A DNA stretch of 49,125 bases from Syntrophus sp. PtaU1.Bin005. GTDB taxonomy: Bacteria > Desulfobacterota > Syntrophia > Syntrophales > Syntrophaceae. Where the stretch lies: the NCBI GenBank assembly GCA_002067745.1, contig MVRU01000012.1, positions 1-49,125 of the forward strand. The letters are read 5' to 3'. Of the stretch, positions 1-8,521 are shown piece by piece (the stretch's first letter is position 1; the number at the start of each line of letters is the position of its first letter). Position numbers and translations under genes: made by a program. Below the pieces are notes generated by a model that ran no database searches, was not told the origin of the DNA, and saw nothing but the letters and a program-made list of their open reading frames with translations.

Positions 1-49
1 GTTCCTTCCCGCCGGGTGGAACCCTCAACGCCTCCGGATTGAAGACCAT
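1..49 (-). CDS. possible start of a gene leaving the left edge
   Basis: On the minus strand an ATG at 49-47 opens a frame that stays open to the window edge and begins M-V-F-N-P-E-A-L-R-V-P-P-G-G-K-E. An AGGA lies four bases ahead of it and could serve as ribosome binding site. Only 16 codons are visible, so no family can be named and the frame may be chance. The fairly G+C-rich, A+T-poor codons are compatible with coding. Confidence 0.22.
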   Translation of the reverse strand, partial: MVFNPEALRVPPGGKE

Positions 50-316
50 ACGCGTCCTGTTCCGTTTCCCTATTTTTCCGGCCGTTCGGATTTCCTCACA
101 AAAACGTCCCTCGTGCGGGTCTGAGTATAGGAAAAGGGGGCCGTGTGTGTCAAGGGACTTCCCGGCGCAGGATGGGGTAAGCAAATGACAGTCGGTATGG
201 AAATGAATTGTGGCAGCCGGGGGAGATATGGCCTGGCCGTCTTTTAGGGGATACCGTCACACAACATGTTACCCGGGAAAGGAACTGGTCATGTCTCTGA
301 TGAGGCAGGAAAAGAG
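50..316. other. left-edge intergenic region
   Basis: Between the possible edge gene and the ankyrin gene I see no convincing frame. An in-frame ATG at 266 extends the ankyrin gene upstream but has no good ribosome binding site. No clear promoter or hairpin was recognised. Confidence 0.4.
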
Positions 317-1081
317 ATGTATTATTTTAAAATCCATCGTATCCGTGATATGAAAACAGGAGTGTTTTTCCATTCCATGCCAGTGGGTTTCACGAGGTGC
401 CGTATGATTCTTTTCCCTGGAACAATCTGCCTGGTCCTGGTTGCGGCGGCCATGATGCTTCCTGTTTTATCATCTCCACACGCTGAAGGTGCAGGACACG
501 TGGCCATTGGCAGCGGTGTGGACGCTTCGGCTCTTGAAGCCGGTCCAGCCCGGGTGACAGCGGATCAATTCCTTGAAGCTGTTCAGAATGGTTTTCTGGA
601 CAACGTGAAAGAATGCCTGGACCGGGGGATCGACATGAACGTGCGCAACGAAAAGGGCGAATCCGCCCTTCATCTGGTGAAAGATGCCGCTACGGCTGAA
701 TACCTGATTTCACGGGGCGCAGACGTCAACCTGCCCGACAGGCAGTCCGGCATGACGCCGCTGTTTTTCCAGGAGGTGCCGATTGCCCGTCTACTGGTCG
801 CAGCCGGCGCGAACGTGAATGCGAGAAGCCTGAAGGGAAACACGCCCCTTATCTGGTTCGCTTACAGTAGCTATCTGGAAGGCATTGAATACCTGCTGTC
901 CGTCAACGCCGATCTTCATGCGGTCAATGATGACGGCAAGACGGTTCTGGATGTCGCCGAGGACTTTGGCAGCCCGGAATTGGTCGAATATTTACGTGAG
1001 GCAGGCGCGAAGAAGGGGAGCCAGAACAAGCCTTCCGAAATCCCGGAAGATGCCGGCCGGTCTCATGAGGGCAGGCCATAA
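317..1081 (+). CDS. exported ankyrin-repeat protein
   Basis: The body of the protein is a short stack of ankyrin repeats. Hallmarks include G-E-S-A-L-H-L-V, I-S-R-G-A-D-V-N, G-M-T-P-L-F, A-A-G-A-N-V-N-A-R, G-N-T-P-L-I and D-D-G-K-T-V-L-D-V-A, giving about four repeats. Such repeats bind partner proteins and no enzymatic domain is present. A hydrophobic segment just after the ATG at 404 (M-I-L-F-P-G-T...L-P-V-L-S-S) looks like a signal peptide or anchor, so the repeats probably sit in the periplasm. Three starts are possible. ATG 266 is the longest. ATG 317 has AGGA six bases upstream. ATG 404 has GAGG at good spacing and would leave a clean signal peptide. I list 317 but 404 is nearly as likely. 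It faces the next gene tail to tail. The ligand cannot be told. Confidence 0.8.
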   Translation: MYYFKIHRIRDMKTGVFFHSMPVGFTRCRMILFPGTICLVLVAAAMMLPVLSSPHAEGAGHVAIGSGVDASALEAGPARVTADQFLEAVQNGFLDNVKECLDRGIDMNVRNEKGESALHLVKDAATAEYLISRGADVNLPDRQSGMTPLFFQEVPIARLLVAAGANVNARSLKGNTPLIWFAYSSYLEGIEYLLSVNADLHAVNDDGKTVLDVAEDFGSPELVEYLREAGAKKGSQNKPSEIPEDAGRSHEGRP

Positions 1082-1118
1082 ACCAGGGGAGTGAATGCCG
1101 GCGTTGCCCGCGTTATTC

Positions 1119-1751
1119 TCAGTATTTGATTCCCTGCTGTGTTTGTTCTTCGGATTCAACTCCGAGCAATCCCCTTTGGCCACCCGTGTCGGGTGTCCTC
1201 TCCGGCGTTTTCGGGGGCTCTTCCGTCGTCCAGCGGTATCCGCAACACTGCGCCAGGAAAAGCCAGTTTCGCTGACGATCTTTCTGAAGCTGTGCCATTT
1301 TATTCTTGATCATCGGTTTCAAGGTCTGGGTGTTCTTCCTGACATGTTCCATCTGCTGTGCCACCTCTTGCCGGCTTTGAAAGGCGCGGCTCAAGACGCC
1401 TTCCGCCTCCTGATAGGTCAGCGGAATAAAGGCTGTCCCGTTTCTTGTGAATCTTCCACGGACCGGATAATTCAACCCACGGTAATAAAATGCTTTCATT
1501 GAACTTACCCGGCTGGCATACTGATTTGGGCTTTCCCCCTTCATCCTGGTGATCATGTACATCATCATAGTGCTGTTGTTGACCATGGGCTCCCAGCGAT
1601 TGATGGTTTCATCAATCGCTTTATTCTCCTCTTTGGCCTGCTGGCACTTTTTTTCGCGCTCCTTGGCGTCCGTTGGGCAATAGATGGTGTCATCAGCCAG
1701 ACAGGGGACAGCAAAACACACTAACAGAAGGAGGAGAAACATTTTTTTCAT
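1119..1751 (-). CDS. secreted protein of unknown function
   Basis: A 210-residue protein with a textbook Sec signal peptide (M-K-K-M-F then a run of Leu/Val, cleavage probably after C-L-A). The mature part is rich in Lys, Gln and Met, with helical stretches (K-E-R-E-K-K-C-Q-Q-A-K-E-E-N-K) and two Cys in the mature N-terminal region plus a Cys-Cys pair near the C-terminus. I recognise no family. The start at 1751 is chosen over an in-frame ATG at 1796 because AGGGA lies at good spacing and the signal peptide begins there. The Pro/Glu/Thr-rich C-terminus looks disordered. It converges on the ankyrin gene. Confidence 0.75.
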   Translation of the reverse strand: MKKMFLLLLLVCFAVPCLADDTIYCPTDAKEREKKCQQAKEENKAIDETINRWEPMVNNSTMMMYMITRMKGESPNQYASRVSSMKAFYYRGLNYPVRGRFTRNGTAFIPLTYQEAEGVLSRAFQSRQEVAQQMEHVRKNTQTLKPMIKNKMAQLQKDRQRNWLFLAQCCGYRWTTEEPPKTPERTPDTGGQRGLLGVESEEQTQQGIKY

Positions 1752-2170
1752 GTGCAATTCCCTTTCTTGAAACAAGAGATCGACCGAGTCGAGCACAGCT
1801 TGCGTGCGGCGAGCATCCGGTCGGCCAATGTAATATAGAAAGCGTGGATTTCTGTGTCAAGAAGTTTTGGCGCCACGACTTTATCCAGTCAACAAGTGAG
1901 CCGTGGGATAAGGGGCTTGCGGTTTTCGGATTCCTTCCTGTTGGAGTCAGGAGCCATCCCTTTGGCGAATAATTCCAGTTTTTAACTGGGATACAATCCG
2001 TAGTTGTCCAGTAGTGAAAAAGTTGCATCCTTCCTATATAGTCCCTGGAGAAAGATCCTTAAGGCCCTGCCGGACATGTGCACCTGTTCAACAAGGCCTG
2101 GGCCGGATTCAAATCCACTTTTGATTGGATTTTTTTACCAGAAACGGATCGGGGCAGAAAGGAAGGCCGT
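1752..2170. other. gap with no supported gene
   Basis: Frames on either strand here have poor composition for coding (many Cys, Trp and Arg, no domain). The left part is the leader of the minus-strand secreted protein. The rest is moderately A+T-rich (around 1830-2040) and could hold promoters, but I see no good -35/-10 pair. Confidence 0.4.
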
Positions 2171-2386
2171 ATGAAGGCAATTCAACCGCTGATGACTGAG
2201 TACGAAGATATCAAGGGCATATGTGATGTCCTGGGAACGGTGTATCAACAGTCGGAGGCCAGCGGAGACATGAAGAGAGATCACCTGGATGCAATTACGG
2301 AATACCTGAAGGTGTTTCTGGATAAATACCAGCAGCCGGGAATGTCGATGAATGACCGCACCGCAGCAGACAGGCTGCCTCACTGA
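2171..2386 (+). pseudogene. truncated hemerythrin-like gene (front half only)
   Basis: From the ATG at 2171, with AGGAAGG just upstream, the frame reads K-A-I-Q-P-L-M-T-E-Y-E-D-I-K-G-I, then a helix ending T-E-Y-L-K-V-F-L-D-K-Y-Q-Q. This follows the first helix and start of the second helix of hemerythrin HHE proteins, where L-M-x-E-H-x-x-I carries the first iron-ligand His and the D-K-x-H-H-G-K-E motif carries the next. Here the first His is Tyr, and at the second site the HHGKE motif is absent. The frame runs into unrelated sequence and stops after 71 codons, against about 130-190 in the family. No other frame downstream supplies the missing half. Most likely a decayed remnant. A short, metal-free protein cannot be excluded. 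Confidence 0.5.
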
Positions 2387-2730
2387 GAAACCGCTTCCCA
2401 GTTCCGCCTCGCCGGCTTTGGCGGCGCTGCCGCTGCTCACCGTGTTGCCCTGCGGGAAGTGCTTATGCCTCCGTCATCAATCCTGCTCAGGCCATTTCGC
2501 TCTGGCCTCGCCTCGTTTCCCCGGCCGATCAGCCTGCCGCAAACCATGTTAAAATCCTTCATGAAAGGAGCCGAAAGGGTTGGCCGATACCCCCCCACTG
2601 CCACGTCGGGAAAAAGCCTCGTTTCTGCGGCTTTTTTCCTGCTCTTTCCGCAATGCCGTTGACTTCCCGTGGAAACGATCCCAGTTCAACATGGCCGGGT
2701 TTCCGGGGGCAGGGTCCATCGTGAAGCCCT
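2387..2730. other. gap with no supported gene, contains a hairpin
   Basis: Overlapping short frames here have no recognisable domain and compete with one another. The only clear element is the hairpin at 2611-2636. Part of the stretch may be the eroded second half of the hemerythrin-like gene, but no remnant motif is readable. Confidence 0.4.
2611..2636 (-). terminator. hairpin with flanking A and T tracts (terminator for mscS)
   Basis: The arms AAAAAGCC (2611-2618) and GGCTTTTT (2629-2636) are perfect complements around a 10-base loop. On the minus strand the stem is followed by a T run, as in an intrinsic terminator, about 95 bases after the mscS stop. The A/T symmetry would let it work in both directions. 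Confidence 0.55.
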
Positions 2731-4374
2731 TCAAGTTTCTGGAGGGATCTTAGCCGGCGGCGCATACCATTGCTCCCGCGGGACGACTTTGGGTTCCAGC
2801 GTGTCAGACCGGTAAGCAGGAGTCATGATCTGGACGCCGAACTCATTGAAGACGTCCAGGACCTGCCGATGCAGTTCCGTGTAGAGCCTGGTCATCTCCA
2901 GGGGATTATCGGTATAGACATTGAGTTCATAGAACACGGCAAAGTCTCCCAGCTCCTTCTGCAGAATAAACGGAGGAGGGGCTTTCAGCAATCCCGGGGT
3001 GCGATCTGCCGCCATGAGCAGCATGGCCTCCACCTGTCTCCAGGGGGTTTCGTAACCGATCCCGACCGTGGTATGCAGGATCAGCCCCTGTGTGTGGGCA
3101 AGAGAACTGTAGTTCACCACATTGCCGTTGAGAATCTGCGAATTGGGAATGCTCACTTCTTCGTTCTTCAGGGTGCGCAGATGGGTGACCTGCAGACGTG
3201 TCAGCGTCACGTCCCCCGTCACGTCCCCGATCTTCACCCGGTCTCCGATTTTGAACGCCCGGCGGTAGGTCAACATGTAACCGGCAATGATGTTCGAAAC
3301 CAGAGAGGTGGAGCCCAGCGAGAACACGACACCGAGGAAGATCGAAATTCCCTTGAAGGCGGCAGACCCGGAACCGGGGATGTAAGGATAGGCTACAATC
3401 AGGGCGAAGGTAACGAGAGCGAAGCGGATGATCTTGTAGGTTGAGGGCGCCCAGTCCGGATCGAACCCGGCAAGCGTGACTCGCTCCTTGGATAGGGCAT
3501 CAAAGAAGAGGCGTAGAAGCCTCAGGACAAAACGAAAGAAATAATAAAGAATTACAAGGATAAGGAGATTGGGGATCGCATCCAAAAACGCTTTTCCCAT
3601 CTGGGTCAGCGGGCCGGTGATGAGATCGAGAAGGCGGTTGGCAAGGCCGCGCGTCCAGGGGAAGAGGGCGAGAACAAAATCCAGGTAGGCAAAGAACGCT
3701 GCCAGAATAACGACGAGGCGGATGGCATAAAGCATCCCCTGAATGGCCAGCCAGATCTGCTCCGCTCGGACGACCTTGAAGGACTGAATCTCGAGAGAAC
3801 GAATCCGGCTCTTGACACGCCGGTCGAGAAATTCGGTGAGTTGCCGGCCAACCCGAAGCAGAAGAAAAATTCCAAGCAGCAGAAGGACCGTGGCTGCCAG
3901 GGCATAGAGGCATCCCTGCAGCAGCACGTCACGGCTGCGCATGTAACGGTAGTCGTTGATTGCCTGGCGGATCCTCGTTAAATGAACCTTGGCGAGATAG
4001 CTGCGATTCAAATGCTCCAGGAGGGCGTCCGAATCGGTGATGTTCATCAGCAGCCGGTTGCCGGCGAAGAGAGTGGTGATGTTGTCGGATTCGACGGAGC
4101 GCAACATGTCACTGCGGATGGATGTGTCGGCGGCAGTGGCCTCGATGCGGTTTTTGATTGCCTGAGCGCGCTGTCCGGCAGGAAACGACGACGCCCCGCG
4201 CACACGAAACAGCACCTCGCCGTCAATCTCGACCGGAGCCGTGACGGGTTCAGCTTCCGAAGCAGCGACATCGGCCATGCCTCTTCCATCAACGGCGGCG
4301 TCTGCAAAAAAAGCCGAAATCGCAAACAGGAGCAATAGGACCGGCAGAACGACGATCGTGCGGATCATTGCCAT
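2731..4374 (-). CDS. MscS-family mechanosensitive channel
   Basis: A 547-residue membrane protein of the small-conductance mechanosensitive channel family, which releases solutes on osmotic downshift. It starts with a signal peptide (M-I-R-T-I-V-V-L-P-V-L-L-L-L-F ending near A-D-A-A). A periplasmic region of about 120 residues and several transmembrane segments (about 150-175, 215-240, 270-290, 325-345) follow. The MscS core follows, with G-S-T-S-L-V-S-N-I-I-A-G at the pore-lining helix and the beta domain F-K-I-G-D-R-V-K-I-G-D-V-T-G-D-V. It is longer than E. coli MscS (286 residues) because of the N-terminal extension. AGGGAGGG precedes the start, and a second ATG two codons in is also possible. 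It appears to be a single-gene unit with its own promoter (-10 at 4422-4427) and terminator (2611-2636). Confidence 0.92.
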   Translation of the reverse strand: MAMIRTIVVLPVLLLLFAISAFFADAAVDGRGMADVAASEAEPVTAPVEIDGEVLFRVRGASSFPAGQRAQAIKNRIEATAADTSIRSDMLRSVESDNITTLFAGNRLLMNITDSDALLEHLNRSYLAKVHLTRIRQAINDYRYMRSRDVLLQGCLYALAATVLLLLGIFLLLRVGRQLTEFLDRRVKSRIRSLEIQSFKVVRAEQIWLAIQGMLYAIRLVVILAAFFAYLDFVLALFPWTRGLANRLLDLITGPLTQMGKAFLDAIPNLLILVILYYFFRFVLRLLRLFFDALSKERVTLAGFDPDWAPSTYKIIRFALVTFALIVAYPYIPGSGSAAFKGISIFLGVVFSLGSTSLVSNIIAGYMLTYRRAFKIGDRVKIGDVTGDVTLTRLQVTHLRTLKNEEVSIPNSQILNGNVVNYSSLAHTQGLILHTTVGIGYETPWRQVEAMLLMAADRTPGLLKAPPPFILQKELGDFAVFYELNVYTDNPLEMTRLYTELHRQVLDVFNEFGVQIMTPAYRSDTLEPKVVPREQWYAPPAKIPPET

Positions 4375-4421
4375 TCCCTCCCTATCGGGCGATATGATGC
4401 TTCATGCTTTCAGATAGCGAT

Positions 4422-4427
4422 ATTATA
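4422..4427 (-). promoter_or_regulatory. -10 box of the mscS promoter
   Basis: On the minus strand the sequence is TATAAT, a perfect sigma-70 -10 box, 48 bases ahead of the mscS start. The -35 region (TTCATC at a 17-base spacing) is a poor match, so the promoter may be weak or activator dependent. Confidence 0.45.
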
Positions 4428-4845
4428 GCAAATGACGGCTCATTGATGAAATTGTTAAAAGGATCGTTCCGGCGTTTTTTAATGAACCGACCACAGGGGC
4501 CTGTCGCCTCGGGGAGGGGGTTGCATCCGTACCGTCTGACGTTTACCGTAACTCACAGCCCTTGAGCGGACCCTGCGGATGGTGCAGCCGACGGACCGCT
4601 TACCCGAAAACAGGCTTCAGACGGAAATGAAAGGATCAGGAGGCTGGTAATGTTCCTGCCGTCTCACAGCTCCCCGGCTCCAGAGAGACTCGGCCGTTGC
4701 TGGGCGGAAAGCGACGAGGAAGGACAATGGAGAGAAGATGGACCGGTTCATGGGCGAGGTGCTGTTGGCCATGACAATCTGTTGATCCTTGTGATGACGT
4801 CCATGGGCAGCGGTCCGTGCTGACCGGAAAGAAGGGCCTTTCAAG

Positions 4846-4865
4846 TGAGGCGCGTTGGCGCCTCA
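4846..4865 (-). terminator. hairpin after glcF
   Basis: TGAGGCGC (4846-4853) and GCGCCTCA (4858-4865) form a perfect 8-bp stem with a 4-base loop, seven bases after the glcF stop. There is no T run, so it may act as an mRNA 3'-end stabiliser or a Rho-associated stop, not as an intrinsic terminator. Confidence 0.4.
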
Positions 4866-4871
4866 ATCCCC

Positions 4872-6140
4872 TCACTCAAAAAGATCCATGAGATGGCGCA
4901 CCTGCTGCGGCATTTCCGCTCTCTGGAGATGGTCCGCCAGGTTGATCATGCAGCCGGGGCAGGCCGTTACGACGATATCGGCAGAGGTGGCTTTCACGCT
5001 TTCCACTTTCCTGTCGGCGATTTTCTTGGTCAGATCATAGTGGTAAATGCTGAAGGATCCTCCCATGCCGCAGCAGCGGTCGGCGTTGGGCATTTCAACG
5101 TAGGTCGATCCCTGAAGAGCCTGAAGAATCCGGCGAGGCTGGTTGCGGATGTTCTGGTAGCGAACGAGGTGGCAGGGGTCATGCCAGGTGATGGTTTTAC
5201 CCTGAAACTCCTTCCTCAGATGAAATTCTTGAGGCGGAATGTCCAGAACATCCACGAGAAATTCCGTCACGTCCTTGATCTTCTTCGAAAAATCCTCAAA
5301 TTCCTTCCTCTGCTTGTCGTTTTCAGGAAGGTAGACTTTATAGTCCTTGAGGCTGGAACTGCAGGTGGCGCAGGTCGTGACGACATAGTCAAGGTCCTTG
5401 AAGGCTTCCATGTTCCTGTAAGCGAGCATTCTGCCCGTCTCTAAATCGCCGCTGAAATAAATGGCGGTGCCGCAGCAGCTCTGTGCTTTGGGAACAACGA
5501 CTTCAATCCCGTGTCTGGTTAAAAATTCAATGGTTTTAAGGCCTGTTTCGGGGAAAATAAAATCGGTGGCGCACCCCATGAAATATCCCACCCGCATTCT
5601 GGGCGCCTTCGAATCCCAGGGCGGATTCACTTCCTGAACCTGATCCCGGAGGAGAACGCTGGAGATGGCCGGGATGTTCCTTCCTTGCCCCAATGCTTTA
5701 AGAAAATCAGGCAAGTGCTTCATTTTGCCCTGCTTTCCCGGTATCATCCACTGGAGTTTCGAGGCGAGTTTCACGGTCCATCCGAAAAGCCGGCGATTGG
5801 CCATCACGTGGCGGAAGATCAGCCTCTTGACAAGAGGAAGCCCCTGCTGCCGGACCTGCTCGGCTCTGGCCCCGACAATGACACGATCAACCTGGGTTTT
5901 TGCCGGGCAATTGACTGCGCAGGCCTTGCAGAGAAGGCATTTTCCGATGATGTCCATTGCCTGATCGCTGAGCTGCTGCCCGCCCTTTAGGACCTGCTTC
6001 GTCAGGAATATCTTGCCTCGAGCCGCGGAAGATTCCACGAGCTCTTCCTGGTAAATCGGGCAGAAGAAGGTGCAGAACCCGCATTTCATGCACTGGTCGA
6101 CGTATTGTTCAATTTTTTTAAGCTCGTTCAAATCTTCCAA
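4872..6140 (-). CDS. glcF: GlcF-type iron-sulfur subunit of 2-hydroxyacid oxidoreductase
   Basis: The electron-transfer partner of the FAD subunit encoded just upstream. The 422-residue protein begins with two 4Fe-4S motifs, Cys17/20/23/27 (C-M-K-C-G-F-C-T-F-F-C-P) and Cys68/71/74/78 (C-L-L-C-K-A-C-A-V-N-C-P). Two CCG domains (DUF224) follow, one with S-C-C-G-T-A and one with H-D-P-C-H-L-V-R-Y and R-C-C-G-M-G-G. This is the layout of glycolate oxidase GlcF and of related D-lactate dehydrogenase and heterodisulfide-reductase-like subunits. It follows glcD by 19 bases, so the two are one operon. In anaerobes such pairs often oxidise lactate or another 2-hydroxyacid and pass electrons to the quinone pool or ETF, so glycolate is not assured as substrate. 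Confidence 0.88.
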   Translation of the reverse strand: MEDLNELKKIEQYVDQCMKCGFCTFFCPIYQEELVESSAARGKIFLTKQVLKGGQQLSDQAMDIIGKCLLCKACAVNCPAKTQVDRVIVGARAEQVRQQGLPLVKRLIFRHVMANRRLFGWTVKLASKLQWMIPGKQGKMKHLPDFLKALGQGRNIPAISSVLLRDQVQEVNPPWDSKAPRMRVGYFMGCATDFIFPETGLKTIEFLTRHGIEVVVPKAQSCCGTAIYFSGDLETGRMLAYRNMEAFKDLDYVVTTCATCSSSLKDYKVYLPENDKQRKEFEDFSKKIKDVTEFLVDVLDIPPQEFHLRKEFQGKTITWHDPCHLVRYQNIRNQPRRILQALQGSTYVEMPNADRCCGMGGSFSIYHYDLTKKIADRKVESVKATSADIVVTACPGCMINLADHLQRAEMPQQVRHLMDLFE

Positions 6141-6159
6141 CGCCTGTCTCGTTATCGGT

Positions 6160-7539
6160 TCAGTCCCATATCTTGCCGGGGTTCATGATGTTGTTCGGGT
6201 CAACCAGGGATTTGATGTTCTTCATCAGATCGGTAACGGTCGGTCCCAGGGCCCGTCGGAAAAACCGCTGCTTCTCCAACCCGATGCCATGCTCTCCGGA
6301 AAGAACCCCGCCCAGCTCGAGGGCCGCCTCGATAATTCCCTCGACGGCTTTTTCAGCACGTGCAAAATGTTCCCTGTCCTTGATATCCGTCAGAACCGAG
6401 GGATGAAGGTTGCCGTCCCCGGCATGGCCCATGACCACAATTTCAAGATCGTATTTTCTGGATAACTCCCGGCACTTCCGGATCAGAGCGGGAATCTGGC
6501 CGCGGGGGACGGTGACGTCTTCCGCCAGGACCGTGGGGGCCCTGCCGAAGATCATGGCAAATCCGGCGCGGCGGGCCATCCAGAAGCGATTCGCCTCGTC
6601 CTGGTCCCTGGCGGGCCGCACCTCCCTGGCTCCGTTCATCCTGGCGATTTCAATAATCTTATCCGCTTCTTTTTCAACAGCTTCCGCCATTCCATCCACT
6701 TCAAAGATCAGGACCGCATCGGCCTCCCCGGGCAGTCCCAGGGGAGAGGCTTCTTCGATGCGGTGAATAAGCCAGTTGTCCAGAAGCTCGATCTTGGCCG
6801 GGGTAACGCCGCTTTTCAGCACCAGGGAGACGTTCTCGCCGGCGACGGCGACGTCGTCGTAAATGGCCAGGATCGTCTTTTTCGCGGGGGGGATTGCATT
6901 GACCTTGAATTCCGCCTTGGTGATGATGCCGAGCGTCCCTTCAGAACTGCAGAAGAGCATCGTCAGGTCGTATCCCACAACGTTCTTTACGGTGCGCCCT
7001 CCCAGCTGAATGATCTCGCCTGTGGGCAGAACAACTTCCAGGCCCAGGAGATACTGCTTCGTGACACCGTATTTGACGCCGGCGGGTCCTCCGGCGTTTT
7101 CCGCCACAATGCCCCCGATGGTCGCAGCCAGAAAACTCTGGGGATCCGGGGGAAAGAAGAGCCCTTCCGCGGCGAGGCGGGTGTTGAAATTCATCAGGAC
7201 TACTCCGCATTCGACCGTTGCCGTAAAATTTTCCCTGTCGATGTTGAGGATTTTGTCCATCTTGGTGGTGCACAGCACAATGCCGCCCAGGACGGGAATG
7301 GACCCGCCGCTGACATTCGTTCCACCGCCTCGCGGCGTCACGGGGATCCTGTGGGCGTTGGCCAGTTTCATGATGGCGGATACCTGTTCGGCGGTCCGAG
7401 GGAAAACGACCGCATCGGGTTCATGGGTCCACTGTGATGTTCCATCATAGGAATAGGTCTTCAAAATTTCCCTGGCGGTGAGGACATCTTCCCTGCCCAA
7501 GATATTCTGCAGTTCAACGAGAACGGATTCGCTGATCAT
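6160..7539 (-). CDS. glcD: GlcD-type FAD-linked 2-hydroxyacid dehydrogenase
   Basis: A 459-residue flavoprotein of the FAD-linked oxidase family (FAD_binding_4 plus C-terminal domain), which oxidises D-2-hydroxyacids such as glycolate or D-lactate. Visible hallmarks are the FAD-binding P-R-G-G-G-T-N-V-S-G-G near residue 70, G-G-I-V-A-E-N-A-G-G-P near 145, G-R-T-V-K-N-V-V-G-Y-D-L-T near 185, G-H-A-G-D-G-N-L-H-P near 375 and G-E-H-G-I-G-L-E-K near 420. Length is normal for GlcD. AAGGA sits at good spacing before the ATG. With glcF it forms a two-gene unit. The hbd-crt operon lies upstream on the same strand, 185 bases away. Substrate is not decided by sequence alone. Confidence 0.9.
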   Translation of the reverse strand: MISESVLVELQNILGREDVLTAREILKTYSYDGTSQWTHEPDAVVFPRTAEQVSAIMKLANAHRIPVTPRGGGTNVSGGSIPVLGGIVLCTTKMDKILNIDRENFTATVECGVVLMNFNTRLAAEGLFFPPDPQSFLAATIGGIVAENAGGPAGVKYGVTKQYLLGLEVVLPTGEIIQLGGRTVKNVVGYDLTMLFCSSEGTLGIITKAEFKVNAIPPAKKTILAIYDDVAVAGENVSLVLKSGVTPAKIELLDNWLIHRIEEASPLGLPGEADAVLIFEVDGMAEAVEKEADKIIEIARMNGAREVRPARDQDEANRFWMARRAGFAMIFGRAPTVLAEDVTVPRGQIPALIRKCRELSRKYDLEIVVMGHAGDGNLHPSVLTDIKDREHFARAEKAVEGIIEAALELGGVLSGEHGIGLEKQRFFRRALGPTVTDLMKNIKSLVDPNNIMNPGKIWD

Positions 7540-7724
7540 GGCTGCTTCCTTATGAAATCCCTACGTTAAAAAAGCGGGATCGTAGGTTGAAGTAAATGGG
7601 CCGTGAGGCTGGTCGGGACAAAAAGAGGCTGAGTGAAGAATGAACAGTCCGGAAGGATGAGCGTTTTTTTCGGCGCGTGCACGCTCACCCTTCCAAACAA
7701 GGAATTCAGGAACAGGGTCGTGGG

Positions 7725-8504
7725 TTACTTGTCTTTGAAGTTCGCTTTCCGCTTTTCCAGCAGGGCCGTCATCCCCTCGAGCTTGTCTTCGGATGCGCTC
7801 GCTAAGGCAAAGCTGAGAATTTCAAAATCAAGCCCGCTTCCGAGATCGACGTTCTGTCCGGCATTGATGGCAGCCTTGGCCATCTTGAGGGCCACTTTGG
7901 GCTTCGATGCCAGCTTTTCCGCCAGCTCCATCGCCGCCTTGTCAACGTCCTCAAGGGGAACCACCTTGTTGACCAGGCCATAGCGCTCGGCTGTCGCTGC
8001 GTCAATCATATCCCCTGTCAGGATCATCTCCTTGGAGCGGGCCGGACCGATCAGCCGGGTCAATCGCTGCGTTCCGCCGGCGCCGGGAAGGATGCCCAGG
8101 TTGATTTCCGGCTGACCGAACTTGGCATTTTCCGCTGCAATTCTCAAATCGCAGGCCATGGCCAGTTCACATCCGCCTCCCAGAGTCAGCCCCTTGATGA
8201 CGGCGATTACGGGGAGAGCATACCTGTTGAGGCTTTCGCAGGCCTTGCGGAAGCCCTGGCAGAAATCGTAGAGTTCCACGGGGGTCAGGTTCACCATTTC
8301 CTTGACATCGGCGCCTGCCGCAAAAGCTCTCTCGCCAACGCTGTTGACAATAACGACCTTGACGTTTTCGTCCGCTTCGATTTCACTTATGGCTTCCGTG
8401 ATTTCCCGGAGGATGACGCTGTTCAGTGGGTTCATCGGAGGCCGGTTGAGCGATATGGTGGCGATTCTGCCTTCAATGTTCAAAAGGATCATTTCATATG
8501 CCAT
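7725..8504 (-). CDS. crt: enoyl-CoA hydratase (crotonase family)
   Basis: A 259-residue crotonase-fold enzyme that hydrates trans-2-enoyl-CoA, probably crotonyl-CoA, to 3-hydroxyacyl-CoA. Key features are the oxyanion-hole stretch F-A-A-G-A-D-V-K-E-M near residue 62, the conserved T-L-G-G-G-C-E-L-A-M-A-C-D near 105 with a catalytic Glu, and Q-P-E-I-N-L-G-I-L-P-G-A-G-G-T-Q-R-L near 130 carrying the second. Length is typical. It starts 17 bases after the hbd stop, so both are co-transcribed. The pair supplies two consecutive steps of short-chain beta-oxidation, or its reverse. The symbol is given by context; longer acyl-CoAs may also be used. Confidence 0.9.
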   Translation of the reverse strand: MAYEMILLNIEGRIATISLNRPPMNPLNSVILREITEAISEIEADENVKVVIVNSVGERAFAAGADVKEMVNLTPVELYDFCQGFRKACESLNRYALPVIAVIKGLTLGGGCELAMACDLRIAAENAKFGQPEINLGILPGAGGTQRLTRLIGPARSKEMILTGDMIDAATAERYGLVNKVVPLEDVDKAAMELAEKLASKPKVALKMAKAAINAGQNVDLGSGLDFEILSFALASASEDKLEGMTALLEKRKANFKDK

Positions 8505-8521
8505 CTCTAAAACCCCCTTGC

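Larger units (their letters stand above)
4375..4871. other. gap between glcF and mscS
   Basis: About 500 bases without a supported gene. Short minus-strand frames at 4617-4875 overlap each other and show no domain. The region holds the mscS leader and -10 box at its left end and a GC-rich hairpin just after the glcF stop at its right end. Confidence 0.5.

Noticed and set aside
4617-4875. two short overlapping minus-strand frames between glcF and mscS
   Set aside because: They overlap in different phases and have no domain; each would be embedded in a plausible regulatory spacer.
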